From contig JACKLO010000019.1 of assembly GCA_024235915.1 (NCBI GenBank), positions 77,970-141,969 of the forward strand: a stretch of DNA of 64,000 nucleotides. The letters run 5' to 3'. Shown in pieces: positions 23,962-33,870 of the stretch. Position numbers and translations under genes: made by a program. Origin of the DNA: Burkholderiaceae bacterium (GTDB taxonomy: Bacteria; Pseudomonadota; Gammaproteobacteria; Burkholderiales; Burkholderiaceae_C). Each line of letters starts with the position of its first letter. Within the stretch, counting starts at the first letter, position 1. The notes below the pieces were generated by a model. The model saw nothing but the letters and a program-made list of their open reading frames with translations, had not been told where the DNA came from and did no database searches.

Positions 23962-25722
23962 TCAGCCCCGCGGCAGGGTCAGTGTGAAGCGGGCCCCGGC
24001 GCCCACGCTGGACCGCACCGTCAGCGTGCCGCCCATCAGCTCGGCCAGCGCGCGCGACAGCGCCAGGCCCAGGCCGGTGCCGCCGTGCTGGTAGGACACG
24101 CTGGCATCACCCTGGCGGAAGTGCTCGAAGATCAGTTCATGCTGGTACGGCGGGATGCCGGGGCCGGTGTCCACCACGTGCAGGCGCAGCTGGTGTGCAT
24201 CGTGGTCGGCCTCGATGGCCACATGGCCGGCTTGCGTGAACTTGAAGGCATTGGACAGCAGGTTGTTCAGGATCTGCTTGAGGCGCAGTTCGTCGCCAGG
24301 CACCGTGGCCGGCAGGTCGCCTGGCAGGCGCAGCAGCAGTTGCAGGCCCTTGTCGGCCGCGGTGACACCGAAGAAGTCGGCCGCACCGTCGATCAGCGGG
24401 CGCAAGGCCACGTCGCCGCGGTCCACCTGCATGGCGCCGGCCTCGACCTTGACGAGGTCCAGGATCTCGGTGAGCAGGCGGTTCAGGTACTCCGCCGCCT
24501 TGCGGATCAGGCCGGCCTGCTCACGCTGCCGCGGCTCCGGCAGGCGCTGTTCCATCAGTTCCGCAAAGCCGCGGATGCTGGTCAGCGGGGTGCGCAGCTC
24601 ATGCGAGATGGCGGCCAGGAACTGCGTCTTGGCCTGGTTGGCGGCCTGCGCCTCGGCCTCGCTGGCACGCAGTGCGGCGTTGCTGGCTTCGAGCCGGCGC
24701 ACGCCGACGGCAAACAGGCTGGCTGCACCGACGACGGCGGCCGTCAGCAAGGCCGTCAGCGCCAGCGCCAGACCGCGCACGCTGCGCCAGGAGGCCAGGG
24801 CCTCGTCTTCGCCGCGCGCCACCACCACGTACAGCGGGTAAGCGGCCACCTGCCGGTAGGCGTGGTGCCGCACGTTGCCGGTCTCCGGATCCAGGCTGTC
24901 GAATTCGCCGCCGTCAGCTTGGAACGGCGTGGGCCCGGCAGCGTCGAAACGCTGCCCCATGCCGTCGCTGCGGCCGCCGATCACGCGGGCGCGCAGCGTC
25001 AGGTCGCTGCCGACCAGCGACACGGCGCCACCACTGCCCAGGGACACACCGCGGTAGGTGTCCTCGAAGTACAGCGGGTCGAGTGAGGCCACGACCACGC
25101 CCAGCGGGCGGCCGTCTGGGCTGTCGATGCGGCGCGAGAGCTGGATCGTCCACTTGCCCGACACCTTGCCCAGCACCGGCTTGCCGATGAACAGGCCGTT
25201 GGCGGCCACTGGCGGTGCGCCCTTGGCCAGGGCCGGGTTCAGATGCACGCGCACATGCTCACGTGTGGAGAGGTCGACGTGCCCGGAACGGCTGCCGTCA
25301 GGGTCGAGGTTGCTGCCCTGGAAGCGGCCGTCCGCGCCGACCAGTGACAGCTGGGTCAGGATCTTCGGCGCGAGGCCGGTCTCGTTGGCGAAGCGGCCGA
25401 TGTCGGCCAGCGCCTGGCCGCCTTCGTTCACCGCCTCGCTGAGCCGCAGGGTGGCCTGGTCGGTGGCGGCCAGCACGCGCACGGTCTGCTCCTGCAGCGC
25501 CCGCGCCAGATTCGCCCGGTGTTCACGATCGGCCTCGAGCGCGTCGTGGCGCATCGACAGCAGGGCCGCCGCCACCGCCGCCCAAGCCACGGCCACCGCG
25601 ACGGCCGCGCCCACCACGACCCAGCGCGTCAGCGACGTCGGATGGCCCAGCGCCCGCCGCCAGGACGGCTGGCCCCCGAGGCGTGGCAGGGGTGTAGGGG
25701 CGGCGGTGTGGACGGCAGGCAT
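23962..25722 (-). CDS. Membrane sensor histidine kinase with double-Cache-like domain
   Basis: A 586-residue hybrid-free sensor kinase: first membrane helix about 32-55, a periplasmic Cache-type domain (QLSLVGADGRFQGSNLD, TREHVRVHLNP, GKWTIQLSRRI), second helix near 325-345, then a HisKA phosphoacceptor (SHELRTPLTSIRGFAELM) and HATPase (NNLLSNAFKFT, DTGPGIP, GGTGLGLALS). No response regulator lies beside it, so its partner is elsewhere. Start at 25722 is chosen since the longer frame adds an unlikely leader. It is convergent with the exporter ATPase gene and divergent from the TauD-like gene. Confidence 0.87.
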   Translation of the reverse strand: MPAVHTAAPTPLPRLGGQPSWRRALGHPTSLTRWVVVGAAVAVAVAWAAVAAALLSMRHDALEADREHRANLARALQEQTVRVLAATDQATLRLSEAVNEGGQALADIGRFANETGLAPKILTQLSLVGADGRFQGSNLDPDGSRSGHVDLSTREHVRVHLNPALAKGAPPVAANGLFIGKPVLGKVSGKWTIQLSRRIDSPDGRPLGVVVASLDPLYFEDTYRGVSLGSGGAVSLVGSDLTLRARVIGGRSDGMGQRFDAAGPTPFQADGGEFDSLDPETGNVRHHAYRQVAAYPLYVVVARGEDEALASWRSVRGLALALTALLTAAVVGAASLFAVGVRRLEASNAALRASEAEAQAANQAKTQFLAAISHELRTPLTSIRGFAELMEQRLPEPRQREQAGLIRKAAEYLNRLLTEILDLVKVEAGAMQVDRGDVALRPLIDGAADFFGVTAADKGLQLLLRLPGDLPATVPGDELRLKQILNNLLSNAFKFTQAGHVAIEADHDAHQLRLHVVDTGPGIPPYQHELIFEHFRQGDASVSYQHGGTGLGLALSRALAELMGGTLTVRSSVGAGARFTLTLPRG

Positions 25723-25841
25723 GGTGGGTCCGGGAAAGGGCGAAACTTGTCTCAACGGCGTTATCGGCCGCTGGCCTGCGCGCTTGAGCCCACCCGGCGC
25801 CTCAAGCGCCAGAATGGTGGCATGCACGGACTACCCTCGAC

Positions 25842-26828
25842 ATGAGCCTGATCGCCACCGACCCCCTCGCTGGCCCCGCAGTCTGGCAAGCGTCCGACTT
25901 CACCCATGACCAGCGCTGGGTGCACCACCTCGACGCGGACGAGATCGCCTTGTTCGACCGGGCGCTGGCGGCGCTTCAGGCGCGTGGCCTGCGCTTCCCG
26001 GACTTCGCGCGCGACGACTTCCCCCTCCATGCCATGGCCCCGCGCATCGCGCAATGGGCCGACGAACTGGAGAACGGGCGCGGCTTCTTGCTGCTGCGCG
26101 GCCTGCCGGTGGGCCGTTACGACGACGAGGCCACCCGCTGCCTGTACTACGGGCTGGGCCTGCACATGGGCACGCCGGTGCGGCAGAACCCGCGCGGCGA
26201 CCTGCTCGGCGAAGTCATGGCCGTGGGCGACGTCAACGACAAGCGCACGCGCGTCTACGAAACCAACCTCTACCTGCCCTACCACTCCGACCCGTCGGAC
26301 GTCGTGGGCCTGCTGTGCCTGCGGCGCGCGCGCGAGGGCGGGCTCAGCAGCCTGGTCAGCGTGGCGGCGATCTACAACCGCATCCTGGCCGAGCACCGCC
26401 AGTACCTCGGCCTGTACTTCCGGCCGCTGTACTTTGCCCACCTGTGCGAACCGCAACCCAGCCTGTCGCCGATCTTCAGCCTGCACCAGGGCAAGCTCAG
26501 CTGCCGCTACCTGCGGCAGTACATCGAGCTGGGACACGAGATCCTCGGCTGGCCGTTGTCGCGCGTGGAGGTCGAGGCGCTGGACCTGTTCGACCAGCTC
26601 ATGCACGACCCCGCCATGCGGCTGGACATGATGCTGGAGCCGGGTGACCTGCAGTTCGCCAACAACTACGCCGTGCTGCATTCGCGCACCGCCTTCGTCG
26701 ATGCCGAGGAGCCGGCGCTGCGACGACGCATGCTGCGGTTGTGGATCAAGATGCCCAATGCGCGCGCGCTGGCGCCGGAGTTCCCGGGCCGCAACGGCTT
26801 TCCGGCGCCGGAGGCGGCCCCGGCCTGA
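25842..26828 (+). CDS. TauD/TfdA-family Fe(II)/2-oxoglutarate dioxygenase
   Basis: A 328-residue oxygenase with the iron-binding H148-x-D150 (YLPYHSDPSD) and distal His280 (NNYAVLHSRTAF), followed by the Arg-rich segment that binds 2-oxoglutarate (RRRMLRLWIKM). The family hydroxylates taurine, herbicide acids, carnitine precursors and natural-product substrates. Nothing around it fixes the substrate; no taurine transport genes are near. The N-terminal sequence FRGFLLLRGLPV-like segment agrees with the fold. It begins 119 bp from the divergent sensor kinase. Confidence 0.82.
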   Translation: MSLIATDPLAGPAVWQASDFTHDQRWVHHLDADEIALFDRALAALQARGLRFPDFARDDFPLHAMAPRIAQWADELENGRGFLLLRGLPVGRYDDEATRCLYYGLGLHMGTPVRQNPRGDLLGEVMAVGDVNDKRTRVYETNLYLPYHSDPSDVVGLLCLRRAREGGLSSLVSVAAIYNRILAEHRQYLGLYFRPLYFAHLCEPQPSLSPIFSLHQGKLSCRYLRQYIELGHEILGWPLSRVEVEALDLFDQLMHDPAMRLDMMLEPGDLQFANNYAVLHSRTAFVDAEEPALRRRMLRLWIKMPNARALAPEFPGRNGFPAPEAAPA

Positions 26829-26855
26829 TGTGCGGCCGGGCCGCCGCGGCAGCGG

Positions 26856-27626
26856 TCAGGCCTGCGTGCCCTGGGCCAGCGCAAACAACTGGCTGCGCTG
26901 GTGGATGCCCAGGCGGTCGAAGGCGCGGTTGCGCAGTGTCTTCACGGTGGTCACCGACAGGCCCAGGTCGGCCGCCACGCCGTCGTGGCTCAGTCCGCGC
27001 AGCAGGCGTTCGCAGACGTCGAGTTCCCGAGCCGTCAATGCCGGCCAGCGCGCGGCCAGGCGGGCGCGTGGCGAAGGCGCTGGCGTGCGCAGCGCCAGCT
27101 GCTTGTCCACCAGCGCGACCACTGCCGTGGCCACTTCACCCAGGGACTGCAGGGCGGCATCGGCATAGGGCCGGCGCCCCTGATGGCGATAGAAGTTCAA
27201 CGCCAGCAGGCTGCCATCGTGCTCCCGCCGCACCACCGACACCCGCTCGGCCATGCCGTGCGCCTCGTACACCCGGGCGCGGTGCTCCGGCTGCATGTCC
27301 GACGCGACGGCGTGGCACAGCCGCAGCGCGGCATCGCCCGAGGCGGTTGGCGCGGCAAGGCTGCGGTCGTGCCGGTGCGGCCCGCTGAGGTAGGCCGACC
27401 AGCAGGCCCGTGTGCGGTCCTCGGCCTCGGTGCTCGCCGACATCAGCAGGGCCGGCTGGGCACCCAGGCGGTAGGCCGACCAGGAATCGGCCGGCACTTC
27501 AGCGCGCAGGCCGTCGAGCAGGCGGCGCGCGAAGTCCGGCGTGCCCAGCGCGCCCACCAGATCAGCCACCAGCCCCGGGCCCGGTGCGGGGGGTGCGGCA
27601 TGCCATTGCCTCATTGGGTCCTCCAC
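26856..27626 (-). CDS. LuxR-family regulator
   Basis: A 256-residue protein whose C-terminus is a LuxR helix-turn-helix (LTARELDVCERLLRGLSHDGVAADLGLSVTTVKT and RLGIHQRSQLFALA). The N-terminal 180 residues show no autoinducer-binding signature that I can confirm and look like a GAF-type or free-standing ligand domain. Its start is 56 bp from the divergent DUF3237-tannase unit, which is therefore its likely target. ATG at 27626 or 27614 may be used. Confidence 0.8.
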   Translation of the reverse strand: MEDPMRQWHAAPPAPGPGLVADLVGALGTPDFARRLLDGLRAEVPADSWSAYRLGAQPALLMSASTEAEDRTRACWSAYLSGPHRHDRSLAAPTASGDAALRLCHAVASDMQPEHRARVYEAHGMAERVSVVRREHDGSLLALNFYRHQGRRPYADAALQSLGEVATAVVALVDKQLALRTPAPSPRARLAARWPALTARELDVCERLLRGLSHDGVAADLGLSVTTVKTLRNRAFDRLGIHQRSQLFALAQGTQA

Positions 27627-27682
27627 TTGTCATCCTCGTGGAGGACAGCCGCCGCTTCAAGCCGGACTTACGCTAGCGGGCG

Positions 27683-28150
27683 ATGAACGCCCTGATTCCA
27701 CCGCGCCTGGAACACTTCGCCGACGTGGCTGTCGAGGTGGCCGCACCCCTCGAAGTCGGCCAGGCCGCCGGCGCGCTGCGGCGGGTGATTCCCATCCTGG
27801 GCGGCTCGGCCACCGGCCACGGCTGGACGGCGCGCGTGGTGCCTGGCGGTGCCGACTACCAGCGCGTGGTCGGCGGCACGCGGGCGGAGCTGGAGGCGCA
27901 CTACGTGCTCGAGACCGATGCCGGTGATCGCATCTACGTGCACAACACCGCCATCCGCCACGCCACGCCGGAGGTCACCGCACGCCTGATGCGTGGCGAG
28001 CCGGTGGACCCGGCCGATGTCTATTTCCGCTGCTTGCCGCGGCTGGAGACCGGCTCCGCGGCCCTGGGCTGGATCAACGACCGGCTCTTCGTCGGTGGCG
28101 GGGTGCGCCGCCCCGCGGCCGTGGAACTGCAGTTCTTCCTGCTGGCCTGA
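27683..28150 (+). CDS. DUF3237 family protein
   Basis: A 155-residue protein resembling DUF3237 (LEHFADVAVEVAAPLEVG, GGSATGHGWTARVVPGGADYQ, YRCLPRLETGSAALGWINDRLFVGGGVR), a beta-barrel family of unknown activity often linked to aromatic or ester catabolism genes. There is no signal peptide. It is 19 bp upstream of the first tannase-like gene, so probably co-transcribed with both esterases and possibly helps process their released acids. Confidence 0.8.
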   Translation: MNALIPPRLEHFADVAVEVAAPLEVGQAAGALRRVIPILGGSATGHGWTARVVPGGADYQRVVGGTRAELEAHYVLETDAGDRIYVHNTAIRHATPEVTARLMRGEPVDPADVYFRCLPRLETGSAALGWINDRLFVGGGVRRPAAVELQFFLLA

Positions 28151-28169
28151 ACGGCCGAAAGGTTTTCCG

Positions 28170-29828
28170 ATGGCACATCTCACGGCCCGCCTGGGCCTCT
28201 TGTCTGCGGCCGCCCTGCTGGCGGCCTGCGCCGCGCCCGGCACGACCGTGCCGTCATCGCCCGCCGCATCCGCATCAGCGGCCGAAGCCTGCGCCGCACT
28301 GGCACGGGCGGTGATGCCGGCGCCCACCGAGCTCAGCACACGCCATGTGGCGGCGGGCACCCGGCGCGCCGGCGACAAACCCACCGGCCAGCCGCTGGGC
28401 GGGCACTGCGTGGTCAAGGGCCGCATCGACCCGCGCATCGGCGTCGGCGGCCGGCCCTTTGCCACCGGCTTCGAGCTGAGCCTGCCGGACGACTGGAACG
28501 GCCGCCTGCTCTACCTGGGCGGCGGCGGCAACGACGGCCGCGTGCGCGACACCACGCTGTCGTCGTCGATCTCCGGCGGCACGCCGTCGCCGCTGGCCCA
28601 GGGCTTTGCCGTCGTGTCCACCGACGCCGGGCACGATGGCGTGGACGGCAGCTTCGCACTCGACCCGCGGGCGCGTGTGGACCACGCCTTCGACGCCCAT
28701 CACAAGACCGCACTCGCGGCGCGCGCCCTGGCGCAGGCGCGCTACGGCCGGCTGCCGCACCACAGCTACTTCTCAGGCTGCTCCGGCGGCGGGCGCCAGG
28801 GCATGATGTTCGCGCAGCGCTACCCTGAGCTGTTCGACGGCATCAACGCCGGTGCGCCGGCGATGCGCGTGTCCAGCGGCGCCACCGTGGCGGCGATGTG
28901 GAACACGCTGAAGTTCGAGGCCGCTGCGCCGCGTGACGCGGCCGGCGCGCCGATCCTGTCGCGCGCCTTCAGCGATGGTGACCTGAAGCTCGTGGCCGCG
29001 CGCATCAATGCCGCCTGCGACGCCGCCGATGGCCTGGCCGACGGCATGGTGCAGCACACCGCCGCCTGCCGCTTCGACCCGGCCGCGATGCAGTGCAGCG
29101 GCGAGAAGACCGACAACTGCTTGAGCGCGCCGCAGGTGCAGGCGCTCCAGGCCTTTGCCGGCGGCCCCACCGACAGCGCCGGCCGCGCGCTCTACGCTGG
29201 CCAGCCCTGGGACCCGGGCATCGCGGGCCCGGGCTGGCGCCAGTGGACGCTGGGCAAATCGGCCACCGCCAAGGCCGACGCGCGTTACGTCTTCCTGATG
29301 GTGGACGCGCTCAAGCACGAGTTCTTCACGCCGCCCGACCCCGGCTTCGACTACCGGCGCTTCGACTTCGACCGCGACCCGGCGCGCATGCAGTGGTTCT
29401 CTGCGCTGTACGACACTTACGAGGACACGCGGCTGACGGCCTTCAAGGCCCGCGGCGGGCGCTTGCTGTTCGTGCACGGCATGTCCGACCCCATCTTCAG
29501 CGCCACCGAGATGCTGGACTACTTCGGTGCGCTCGCGGCCCACCACGGCGGCCTGGACGCGGTGCAGGGCTTTGCGCGAACCTTCCTGGTGCCGGGCATG
29601 AACCATTGCAGCGGTGGCCCGGCCACCGACCAGTTCGACGCCATCCAGGCGATGGTGGACTGGGTGGAGACGGGCCAGGCGCCCGACCGCATCCTGGCCA
29701 AGGCGGCGCCCAACAATGCCTGGTTCCCGAACCGTTCGCGCCCGCTGTGCCCGTTTCCGCGTTATGCGCGCTATGGTGGCCAGGGCCCGGTCGACGACGC
29801 GGCCAGTTTCCAGTGCGTGCTGCCCTGA
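28170..29828 (+). CDS. Tannase/feruloyl esterase family lipoprotein, copy 1
   Basis: A 552-residue exported protein with a lipobox (LLAACAAPG) and the tannase/feruloyl esterase fold. The nucleophile elbow is GCSGGGRQG, followed by YPELFDGINAGAPA; the Asp/His part lies in LFVHGMSDPIFSATE and GMNHCSGGPATDQFDAI. A family-typical Cys pair (one in the GCS elbow and one in NHC) can bridge Ser and His. It would release phenolic acids from esters at the cell surface. Copy 2 follows 16 bp downstream with clear similarity, evidence of tandem duplication. Confidence 0.85.
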   Translation: MAHLTARLGLLSAAALLAACAAPGTTVPSSPAASASAAEACAALARAVMPAPTELSTRHVAAGTRRAGDKPTGQPLGGHCVVKGRIDPRIGVGGRPFATGFELSLPDDWNGRLLYLGGGGNDGRVRDTTLSSSISGGTPSPLAQGFAVVSTDAGHDGVDGSFALDPRARVDHAFDAHHKTALAARALAQARYGRLPHHSYFSGCSGGGRQGMMFAQRYPELFDGINAGAPAMRVSSGATVAAMWNTLKFEAAAPRDAAGAPILSRAFSDGDLKLVAARINAACDAADGLADGMVQHTAACRFDPAAMQCSGEKTDNCLSAPQVQALQAFAGGPTDSAGRALYAGQPWDPGIAGPGWRQWTLGKSATAKADARYVFLMVDALKHEFFTPPDPGFDYRRFDFDRDPARMQWFSALYDTYEDTRLTAFKARGGRLLFVHGMSDPIFSATEMLDYFGALAAHHGGLDAVQGFARTFLVPGMNHCSGGPATDQFDAIQAMVDWVETGQAPDRILAKAAPNNAWFPNRSRPLCPFPRYARYGGQGPVDDAASFQCVLP

Positions 29829-29844
29829 CCACCCGGAGTTCAAC

Positions 29845-31509
29845 ATGACTGCTCGCTTCATCCTCGCCGCAGGCACGCTGGTGTCGGCCGGCCTCCTGGC
29901 CGGCTGCGCCAGCCCTGGCAGCGCCGATTCGACGCCGTCGCGCGCCGCGGCGCGCCCTGGCGCCCTGCAGCACTGCGAGACGCTGACGGCGCAGTTCAGC
30001 CACCCGGGCACGCGGATCAGCGCAGCGGCGGTGCAGGCGGCCGGCCCGGTGGGCGACGTGCCGACGGGTGCGCACTGCCTGGTGCGCGGGGCCATGAACG
30101 AGCGCACCGGGGCGGGCGGCACCGCCTACGCCATCGGCTTCGAGATGCGGCTGCCGCAGGCCTGGAACGGCCGCTTCTGGTACCAGGCCAATGGCGGCAT
30201 CGACGGCAGCGTGGTGCCGGCCGCGGGCGCGCTGGGCGGCGGCCCCGTCACGTCGGCGCTGGCGCAGGGGTTTGCCGTCATCAGCAGTGACGCCGGGCAC
30301 GACAACAAGCTCACCCGCGGGCCCGGCTTCGGCCTCGACCCGCAGGCGCGGCTGGACTATGGCTACCAGGCCGTCGGCATGCTCACGCCGATGGCCAAGG
30401 CGCTGATCGCCGCCGCCTACGGCCGCGGGCCGGACACCTCGTACATCGGCGGCTGCTCCAACGGCGGCCGCCATGCACTGGTGGCGGCGGCGCGCTACGG
30501 CGATGCCTTCGACGGCGTGGTGGCGGGTGCGCCCGGCTATCGGCTGCCACTGGCCGCGGTGGCCAACATCTGGGGTGCGCAGCAGTACCAGCGCGTGGCC
30601 ACGGATCCCAAGGACCTGGGCAGCGCCTTCACGGCCGATGAGCGCCGTCTGGTGGCCGATGCCGTGCTGGCCCGCTGTGATGCGCTGGACGGGCTCGCCG
30701 ACGGCATGGTGCAGGCCAGCGACGCCTGCGCCAAGGCCTTCGACCTCGCCCGCGATGTGCCCACCTGCAGCGGCGACCGTGACGGCCGCTGCCTGAGTGC
30801 CGCGCAGAAGCAGGCCATCGGTGGCATCTTCCGCGGCGCGACCACGCGAGACGGCCGTGCCTTCTACGCCGGGTTCCCGTTCGATGCCGGCATCACCACC
30901 AAGGACTTTGCGCAGTGGGAGTTCACCGCGCCGCTGCAGCGCGATTCCGGCGCGGTGGGCCAGATCTTCGGCACCCCGCCAAGGCAGCTGGCGGGTTTCG
31001 ACGCCCGCGCCTTCGTGCTCGACGGCGACGTGGACGCCATGCTGGCCTCGGTACGGGCCACCGGCGGCGCGTTCACCGAGTCGGCCATGCAGTTCATGAC
31101 GCCGCCCGACGACGCCCGACTGGCACAGCTGCGCCAGCGTGGCGGGCGCATCCTGGCGTATCACGGCGTCAGCGACGCGATTTTCTCGGTGGATGACACC
31201 GAAGCCTGGTGGCGCCGCGTGCAGCGCGCTGGCGGCGGGGCCGATGTGGCCCGCCTGTTCGAGGTGCCGGGCATGAACCACTGCCGTGGCGGCCCGGCCA
31301 CCGACCAGTTCGACGCCGTCAGTGCCATCGTGCGCTGGGTGGAACACGGCGAGGCACCGGACCGGATCGTGGCCCGTGCACGGGCCGCCAACACCGACCT
31401 GCCGGCGAACTGGGCGCGTGACCGCAGCCGGCCGCTGTGCCCCTATCCGCAGGTGGCGCGCTACACCGGAGGCGACCCGGAGCGGGCCGAGAGCTTCCGC
31501 TGCCAGTGA
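29845..31509 (+). CDS. Tannase/feruloyl esterase family lipoprotein, copy 2
   Basis: A 554-residue paralogue of the preceding gene with its own lipobox (GLLAGCASPG), nucleophile elbow GGCSNGGRHALVAAARYGD, and the acid/base region YHGVSDAIFSVDDTE and GMNHCRGGPATDQFDAV. Both copies keep catalytic residues, so they probably have different ester preferences. ATG at 29845 follows copy 1 by 16 bp with an upstream GGAG. The stop is followed by an 82-bp gap to the convergent DUF1615 gene with nothing notable. Confidence 0.85.
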   Translation: MTARFILAAGTLVSAGLLAGCASPGSADSTPSRAAARPGALQHCETLTAQFSHPGTRISAAAVQAAGPVGDVPTGAHCLVRGAMNERTGAGGTAYAIGFEMRLPQAWNGRFWYQANGGIDGSVVPAAGALGGGPVTSALAQGFAVISSDAGHDNKLTRGPGFGLDPQARLDYGYQAVGMLTPMAKALIAAAYGRGPDTSYIGGCSNGGRHALVAAARYGDAFDGVVAGAPGYRLPLAAVANIWGAQQYQRVATDPKDLGSAFTADERRLVADAVLARCDALDGLADGMVQASDACAKAFDLARDVPTCSGDRDGRCLSAAQKQAIGGIFRGATTRDGRAFYAGFPFDAGITTKDFAQWEFTAPLQRDSGAVGQIFGTPPRQLAGFDARAFVLDGDVDAMLASVRATGGAFTESAMQFMTPPDDARLAQLRQRGGRILAYHGVSDAIFSVDDTEAWWRRVQRAGGGADVARLFEVPGMNHCRGGPATDQFDAVSAIVRWVEHGEAPDRIVARARAANTDLPANWARDRSRPLCPYPQVARYTGGDPERAESFRCQ

Positions 31510-31591
31510 CCCACGCATCGGCCGTGGCGCCGCGGTTTCGAGCCGTGTGGGTTGCGGGCGCGGTGGGCGCCTGAAGGCGGCGGGTCGGCGT

Positions 31592-32752
31592 TCAGCCGGC
31601 GGCCCGCTGCACGCAGCGCCTGAACCGTTCGTCCACCCGGCGGGCGAACCACTCGGTGGTCAGGCGGCGGGTGATCTTCGGGCTCTGCAGCACGATGCGT
31701 GGCAGCACGGCGCGCGGCTGCGGCTGGCCGCTGCGCTGCTCGGCCAGCGCGAAGACCTTGATCGCGAGGTCACTGCGGTCGAAGTCCTCGCTGCGGCTGC
31801 GTTCCAGGTCACGCCGGATGCTCCGCGCACTCAGGCCCAGCGCGTCGCCCAGGCTGCGTGCCGCCGCTTCGGTCTGGCCCGGCTGCGAGGGGTCGGGCAG
31901 GAAGAGGTCGCCGTCCAGGTCGAGCTTGCGCCCGCTGGCCACCGACAAGGCCTGCTGGAAGGCGGCGTTGCGGCTGGCCCAGCGCCCGGCGTTGAAGTCG
32001 GCGAAGCGGTAGAGCAGGGTGCCGCCGTAGGCCGCGGCCGGGTAGTCCAGCAGGTGGGCGGTGCCGAAGTAGAGGCCACCACGGCGCGTGAACACCTCGT
32101 GGCGCACCGTGGCCGCAGCCGGGAACGGGTAGGGCCGCTGCTGCACGTGGGCTTCGGCGAAATCGATGCTCACCTGCATGGGCCCGCCGGTGCGCACCGG
32201 GTTGAAGCCGGCAAACAGGCGCTGGCCCAGGGGCACCTGACCGATGAAGGCCTCGTAGATGGCGCTGAGCTCGCGCTCGGTCTTCGCGGCGGCCAGGCGG
32301 TCGGCATAACTTCGGCCGTCGGGCGAGCCCAGTTGCAGTGCCAGCGTGACGGCGATCTCCGGCACGCCCAGCCGACCGGCCCGGCGCACGATCTCCTCGC
32401 GCGCGATGCGGCCCAGGTTCGGCACCGGCGGGTCGGCGTTGAAGGTGGACTCCTGCTCCGTCACCGCCAGCACGGCACAGACGTTCTCGGTGCTGGGCGC
32501 CAGCTTCAGGCCGGCGAACACCAGCTGCAGGTCCACCGCCCAGGCGCTGCGCTGGGGCAGGCGCGCGGGCAGCAGGGCCTCGATGTCGGCCTGGATGGCC
32601 TCGGCGCTGCGCTGCGGGGCGGCCGGCCCCTCGACAGCGCACCCCGCGACGCCGAGCAGCGCGCCCAGCAACGGGCCGGCCAGGGCCAGCCGGGCCGGCC
32701 CCGGACGGGGTCTCAGCTGTTCTCCTCCCGCCACAGCGTGTATTTCAGCCAT
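31592..32752 (-). CDS. DUF1615 lipoprotein
   Basis: About 386 residues with a lipobox ending GVAGC (Cys38), resembling DUF1615 lipoproteins (TENVCAVLAVTEQESTFNADPPVPNLGRIAREEI, FNPVRTGGPMQVSIDFAEAH, FTRRGGLYFGTAHLLDYPAAY-like segment). An EQEST motif with Glu in a lysozyme-like context hints at a lytic-transglycosylase fold, but no activity is known to me. The start overlaps the end of the YeeE gene by 40 bp; a downstream start with a shorter leader is possible. It ends the long leftward run of genes. Confidence 0.72.
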   Translation of the reverse strand: MAEIHAVAGGEQLRPRPGPARLALAGPLLGALLGVAGCAVEGPAAPQRSAEAIQADIEALLPARLPQRSAWAVDLQLVFAGLKLAPSTENVCAVLAVTEQESTFNADPPVPNLGRIAREEIVRRAGRLGVPEIAVTLALQLGSPDGRSYADRLAAAKTERELSAIYEAFIGQVPLGQRLFAGFNPVRTGGPMQVSIDFAEAHVQQRPYPFPAAATVRHEVFTRRGGLYFGTAHLLDYPAAAYGGTLLYRFADFNAGRWASRNAAFQQALSVASGRKLDLDGDLFLPDPSQPGQTEAAARSLGDALGLSARSIRRDLERSRSEDFDRSDLAIKVFALAEQRSGQPQPRAVLPRIVLQSPKITRRLTTEWFARRVDERFRRCVQRAAG

Positions 32753-33831
32753 GCGACGGATCCTGCCACGATGCCGGCCACGGCAATGAAACTGCCGATG
32801 GCCAGCGTGGAGATGCCGCTGAGGCCCTGGCCGACGGTGCAGCCCAGGGCGGTGACGCCGCCGAAACCCATCAGGACCGCACCCACCAGCTGCTGACGCA
32901 GGTCGGTGAAGTTGGCAAAGCCTTCCCAGCGGAACTTGCCTGTGAGCAGCGCCACCGCCGCTGAGCCTGCGACGACACCGATCAGCGTGGCGATGCCGAA
33001 GCTCAGGTGCAGCGCGCTGTCGGTCCACAGCAGCAGCAGTTCCAGGCTCCAGGCCGTGGGGCCGACGAAGCTCATCGACTCGAGTGCCCGGGTGTTGGTG
33101 GCGAAGAAGACCTGCTCCATCGTTTCCGGGTGCTCGCCGTAGCCCAGGTGGCCGCTGACGTACCAGCCGGCGACGACGATGGCGCCGATGGCCACGCCGC
33201 CCAGCGCCTGCGCCGTGTTGCTGCGGAAGCGCGCGTCCTTCAGCGCAAAGACCGCCAGCGCGCCGGCCAGCACCACGGCCACTGTCCACAGCGCCGTGCC
33301 GGGGGCCATGCCGGTGGCGCGCGCCAGTGCTGTGCCCAGGCCCTGGTCGGCCCAGCCGGCTTCACCCAGGTTGATGGCCACCGGGTCAAGGAAGCTCGCG
33401 CGCCACTGGCCGAAGAGGCCGCGCATCGTCATGTAGGCCGCGATGCCCATGAACACCAGCACCACCAGTGACCGCAGGCTGCCGCCACCCAGCCGCACCA
33501 GGTTCTTGTTGGCACAGCCGCCGGCCATCGTCATGCCGACGCCAAAGGTCAGCCCGCCGATGAGCAGCGACAGCCAGGCCAGCACCGGCCGCTGCGTGAC
33601 CGCCTTGGACAGGTCCACCAGCCCACTGGCGCCGAGTGCGGTGGTGCCGACGATGGCCACCGCAATGGCGAGCAGCCACATGCGCATGCGGCCCCAGTGG
33701 GACATGTTGACGATGTCGGAGATCGCCCCCATGGTGCAGAAGTTGGTGCGGTTGGCCACGGCGCCGAAGGCCACGCCCAGGGCCAGGCCGCTGCCGATGA
33801 CGAGGTTGGACAGGTCGGTGGGTTCGCTCAT
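32713..33831 (-). CDS. YeeE/YedE family (TsuA-like) sulfur-compound transporter
   Basis: A 372-residue inner-membrane protein with about nine to ten helices, made of two related halves. The conserved cysteines characteristic of YeeE/TsuA occur in RTNFCTMGA, MAGGCANKN and ALGCTVGQG, where they line a thiosulfate path in characterised members. It would move thiosulfate or another small sulfur species into the cytoplasm. The gene is in a minus-strand run after a periplasmic protein, DsrE2 and TusA, so it may feed or drain the cytoplasmic sulfur relay. Confidence 0.85.
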   Translation of the reverse strand: MSEPTDLSNLVIGSGLALGVAFGAVANRTNFCTMGAISDIVNMSHWGRMRMWLLAIAVAIVGTTALGASGLVDLSKAVTQRPVLAWLSLLIGGLTFGVGMTMAGGCANKNLVRLGGGSLRSLVVLVFMGIAAYMTMRGLFGQWRASFLDPVAINLGEAGWADQGLGTALARATGMAPGTALWTVAVVLAGALAVFALKDARFRSNTAQALGGVAIGAIVVAGWYVSGHLGYGEHPETMEQVFFATNTRALESMSFVGPTAWSLELLLLWTDSALHLSFGIATLIGVVAGSAAVALLTGKFRWEGFANFTDLRQQLVGAVLMGFGGVTALGCTVGQGLSGISTLAIGSFIAVAGIVAGSVAWLKYTLWREENS

Positions 33832-33870
33832 GGAGACGGTCTCCGTCGGTGGCGTGTCGCGGTGGAGTGT